From Candidatus Pelagibacter sp. (GTDB lineage Bacteria > Pseudomonadota > Alphaproteobacteria > Pelagibacterales > Pelagibacteraceae), in the NCBI GenBank assembly GCA_002704185.1, contig PAFP01000024.1, positions 5,478-13,745 on the forward strand: a stretch of 8,268 bases of DNA. The letters are read 5' to 3'. A model generated the notes under the pieces. That model was not told the DNA's origin, made no database searches, and was given only the letters and a program-made list of their open reading frames with translations. Shown here one piece after another: positions 6,700 to 8,268 of this stretch. Position 1 is the stretch's first letter; each line of letters starts with the position of its first letter. Both the position numbers and the translations under genes were made by a program.

Positions 6700-7562
6700 T
6701 TTTTTAGAACTCTACCCGCAATTGTTGCTAATTTATTTATTGTTTTTTTTGTTCTTTTCTTTGGATCTGTTATTATTGCTACATCCAGACAATTAATAGC
6801 TGGGTCTGAAATATCAATATAATTCTGATAGTTTTCTATAATATCTTTGATCATTTTTTTTGCTTTTGCCGCATTTTCCAGAAGAACTTTAATAACTTGT
6901 TGGACATCAACATTTTCATGATTTGGATGCCAACAATCATAATCTGTTACCATTGATATTGATGCGTATCTAATTTCTGCTTCCCTAGCTAATTTTGCTT
7001 CAGGCATATTTGTCATGCCTATAACATCAGCTTTCCATGATCTATATAATTGTGACTCAGCTAATGAGGAAAATTGCGGACCTTCCATAGCTATATATGT
7101 TCCTCCTCTTTGATAAGGTATTTTGCATTTGACGATGGATGCCTCGCATGCATCCATTAGAGATTTAGAAGTTGGATGCGCCATTGATACATGAGCAACA
7201 ATTTCATCATCAAAAAAAGTCTTTTTTCTTGCGAAAGTTCTATCGATAAATTGATCAACTATGACAAATTTACCTGGTTCTAACGTTTCTCTAAGAGATC
7301 CTACGGCTGATATTGAGACAATGTCAGTTACACCTCTTTGCTTAAGAGCATCAATGTTTGCTCGAAAGTTAATATTAGACGGGGGTATAAAGTGTCCTCT
7401 ACCATGTCTCGGTATAAAACAAAAACTTTGATTAGCAAATTTTGCCTCTAAAATTTGATCTGATGGATTGCCCCAAGGTGTTTTGATTTTTATCCATTTT
7501 TCCTTGGATAAACCTTCAATATTATATAATCCACTTCCTCCAATTATTCCTAATTTACTCAT
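6696..7562 (-). CDS. mtnP: S-methyl-5'-thioadenosine phosphorylase
   Basis: A 288-residue enzyme of the PNP/MTAP family, close to the usual length. It splits methylthioadenosine with phosphate into adenine and methylthioribose-1-phosphate. Visible motifs are the phosphate-binding GIIGGSGLY (5-13), PRHGRGHFIPPSNINFRANI (51-70), AVGSLRETLEPG (86-97), the ribose-site EGPQFSS (160-166), GMTNMPEAKLAREAEI (182-197) and the base-binding TDYDCW (206-211), whose aspartates recognise the 6-amino group of adenine. It reads as an MTAP rather than a guanosine/inosine phosphorylase, mainly because of TDYDCW. It is the first gene of the operon and shares ATGA with mtnA, so the two are probably translationally coupled. 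A weak AAGG lies nine bases before the ATG. The divergent apt gene can recycle the adenine it releases. The enzyme is cytoplasmic. Confidence 0.95.
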   Translation of the reverse strand: MSKLGIIGGSGLYNIEGLSKEKWIKIKTPWGNPSDQILEAKFANQSFCFIPRHGRGHFIPPSNINFRANIDALKQRGVTDIVSISAVGSLRETLEPGKFVIVDQFIDRTFARKKTFFDDEIVAHVSMAHPTSKSLMDACEASIVKCKIPYQRGGTYIAMEGPQFSSLAESQLYRSWKADVIGMTNMPEAKLAREAEIRYASISMVTDYDCWHPNHENVDVQQVIKVLLENAAKAKKMIKDIIENYQNYIDISDPAINCLDVAIITDPKKRTKKTINKLATIAGRVLKK

Positions 7563-7591
7563 GACTAATTACCTTAATTATATTAATTATT

Positions 7592-7599
7592 ATTATAAT
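7592..7599. promoter_or_regulatory. Palindromic ATTATAAT, candidate -10 for the mtnP operon
   Basis: ATTATAAT is its own reverse complement. On the minus strand it gives a perfect TATAAT (7597-7592), which would start transcription near 7585 and leave a leader of about 22 bases for mtnP. On the plus strand the hexamer overlaps the apt ATG, so it cannot serve apt; TATATT at 7579-7584 is a better candidate there, with a leader of about 7 bases. No convincing -35 is visible for either, and AT-richness makes such matches frequent. Confidence 0.3.
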
Positions 7600-8125
7600 G
7601 AAATTAGAAAAAACAATTAAATCAATTCCGGATTATCCTAAAAAAGGTATCCTTTTTAGAGATATAACATCTCTATTAGAAAATAAGAGAGCTTTTAATA
7701 CAACTATAAAAAGAATGTATAAAATTGCAAAAAAATTACCTCATAATAAGCTTGCAGCAATTGAGTCAAGAGGTTTTGTTTTTGCATCCGTTCTTGCCTT
7801 TTTAGAAAAAAAACCTTTAATCTTACTTAGAAAAAAAAATAAACTTCCAGACAAAAGAGTTTCTCAAAAATTTACACTTGAATATGGTAGAGCAACAATT
7901 GAAGTACATAAACGATCAATCAAAAAAAATGATAAAGTATTAATTATAGATGACTTAATTGCAACTGGCGGTACAGCATTAGCTGCAGCAAAACTAATAG
8001 AAAAATGCAAAGGAAGTGTAGCTGGATATATTTTTTTAATTAATTTATTTGATTTACCTGGTAATAAAAAATTAAAAAAAAAAGACTATAAATCTTTTAG
8101 CTTAATAAACTTTCCTGGTCATTAA
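7598..8125 (+). CDS. apt: Adenine phosphoribosyltransferase
   Basis: A 175-residue type I phosphoribosyltransferase that converts adenine and PRPP to AMP and pyrophosphate in the cytoplasm. The APT pattern is complete: IPDYPKKGILFRDITSLL (10-27), AAIESRGFVFA (53-63), a lysine-rich RKKNKLP flexible-loop region (78-84), the PRPP-binding loop VLIIDDLIATGGTALAA (114-130) and the C-terminal FPGH. The length is only slightly below the roughly 180 residues of most bacterial Apt proteins. It is divergent from mtnP across 35 bases, so adenine released by MtnP can be salvaged at once; this is a functional pairing rather than an operon. No Shine-Dalgarno sequence precedes the ATG, and the start gives the expected family N-terminus. 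Its lysine and AT content match its neighbours, with no sign of transfer. Confidence 0.95.
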   Translation: MKLEKTIKSIPDYPKKGILFRDITSLLENKRAFNTTIKRMYKIAKKLPHNKLAAIESRGFVFASVLAFLEKKPLILLRKKNKLPDKRVSQKFTLEYGRATIEVHKRSIKKNDKVLIIDDLIATGGTALAAAKLIEKCKGSVAGYIFLINLFDLPGNKKLKKKDYKSFSLINFPGH

Positions 8126-8140
8126 ATTTAAATTAATGAC
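8118..8140. terminator. Inverted repeat spanning both convergent stop codons
   Basis: GTCATTAA (8118-8125) and TTAATGAC (8133-8140) are perfect 8-base arms around the 7-base spacer ATTTAAA. Each arm encodes the terminal His and TAA stop of its own gene: apt on the plus strand, the membrane protein on the minus strand. The transcript of either gene could form the same hairpin, so a weak bidirectional terminator is possible. A T7 run (8154-8160) lies 13 bases further on the plus strand, too far for a standard intrinsic terminator. The symmetry may simply follow from both proteins ending in His-stop. Confidence 0.4.
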
Positions 8141-8268
8141 ATGCAATGCCAAATTTTTTTAGTCGCCAATAATTATAGGGCCAAGGAGTAAGAAAACCTA
8201 CCATCAACATAATTGGCATCACCCACCAGGTTAACATAGCACCTCCCGTTAGAAGATAGTCAGTTAAG
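8133..8268 (-). CDS. C-terminal end of an integral membrane protein
   Basis: Only the last 44 residues are visible; the frame is open to the window edge, so the start is unknown. The stretch from LTDYLLTGGA through a single hydrophobic helix (MLTWWVMPIMLMVGFLTPW) ends in PYNYWRLKKFGIACH. The final helix followed by a proline-aromatic-asparagine-tryptophan turn and a basic tail recalls, from memory only, the C-terminus of DUF4396-type membrane proteins; this is a weak assignment. An ATG at 8237 has GGGAGG four bases upstream and could in principle start a 34-residue protein, but the reading frame continues above it and the larger protein is more likely. The gene is convergent with apt, with 7 bases between the stops. 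Confidence 0.6.
   Translation of the reverse strand, partial: LTDYLLTGGAMLTWWVMPIMLMVGFLTPWPYNYWRLKKFGIACH

Noticed and set aside
6625..6822. Plus-strand open frame of 65 codons rich in Phe and Ile
   Set aside because: It lies opposite the mtnP/mtnA junction; its hydrophobicity comes from T-rich complement of lysine codons rather than a real membrane protein.
7563..7597. SAM or purine riboswitch ahead of the mtnP operon
   Set aside because: The whole gap is 35 bases of nearly pure A/T, too short and too simple to hold a known riboswitch.
1..8268. CRISPR array, insertion sequence, tRNA or rRNA gene, or defence island
   Set aside because: No repeat-spacer pattern, transposase motifs, terminal repeats or RNA gene signatures were seen, and essentially all bases belong to metabolic or glycan genes.

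Overview
This window looks like chromosome from an AT-rich, streamlined marine alphaproteobacterium, most likely the SAR11 clade (Pelagibacterales) or a close relative. The evidence is strongly AT-biased codon use, almost no intergenic DNA (about 85 of 8268 bases lie outside genes), alphaproteobacterial-type redoxin, nitrilase and MtnA/MtnP proteins, and a SpeD-SpeE fusion of a kind known from Candidatus Pelagibacter. The lineage is an inference from these traits, because there is no marker gene here to test it.

Layout. Positions 1-1810 (+): the 3' part of a thioredoxin-fold redoxin gene, a GT4 glycosyltransferase and a small two-helix membrane protein, read as one tight unit. Positions 1799-2731 (-): a GT9 heptosyltransferase-like protein, convergent with the small membrane gene. 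Positions 2760-3167 (+): a DUF6165 protein, divergent from the GT9 gene across 28 bases. Positions 7562-3164 (-): a five-gene operon in the order mtnP, mtnA, FucA-like class II aldolase, speD-speE fusion, carbon-nitrogen hydrolase, with junctions of -4, -4, 0 and +2 bases. Positions 7598-8125 (+): apt, divergent from mtnP across 35 bases. Positions 8133-8268 (-): the C-terminal end of a membrane protein that runs off the window.

How the genes work together. The SpeD-SpeE fusion uses S-adenosylmethionine to build a polyamine and releases methylthioadenosine (MTA). MtnP splits MTA into adenine and methylthioribose-1-phosphate. Apt, next door, can return the adenine to AMP. MtnA isomerises the sugar phosphate. 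The aldolase keeps every FucA active-site residue and is FucA-like rather than MtnB-like. Since mtnB, mtnC, mtnD and mtnE are absent here, it probably cleaves methylthioribulose-1-phosphate into DHAP and (methylthio)acetaldehyde, as in the DHAP-shunt (Ald2) pathway of Rhodospirillum rubrum. The operon therefore pairs production of MTA with its disposal.

The most striking sequence feature is in mtnA. A run of eleven A residues (coding strand) shifts the frame by one base just before the catalytic cysteine, and everything on both sides is otherwise intact. This is either a homopolymer error, a recent mutation, or a site rescued by transcriptional slippage.
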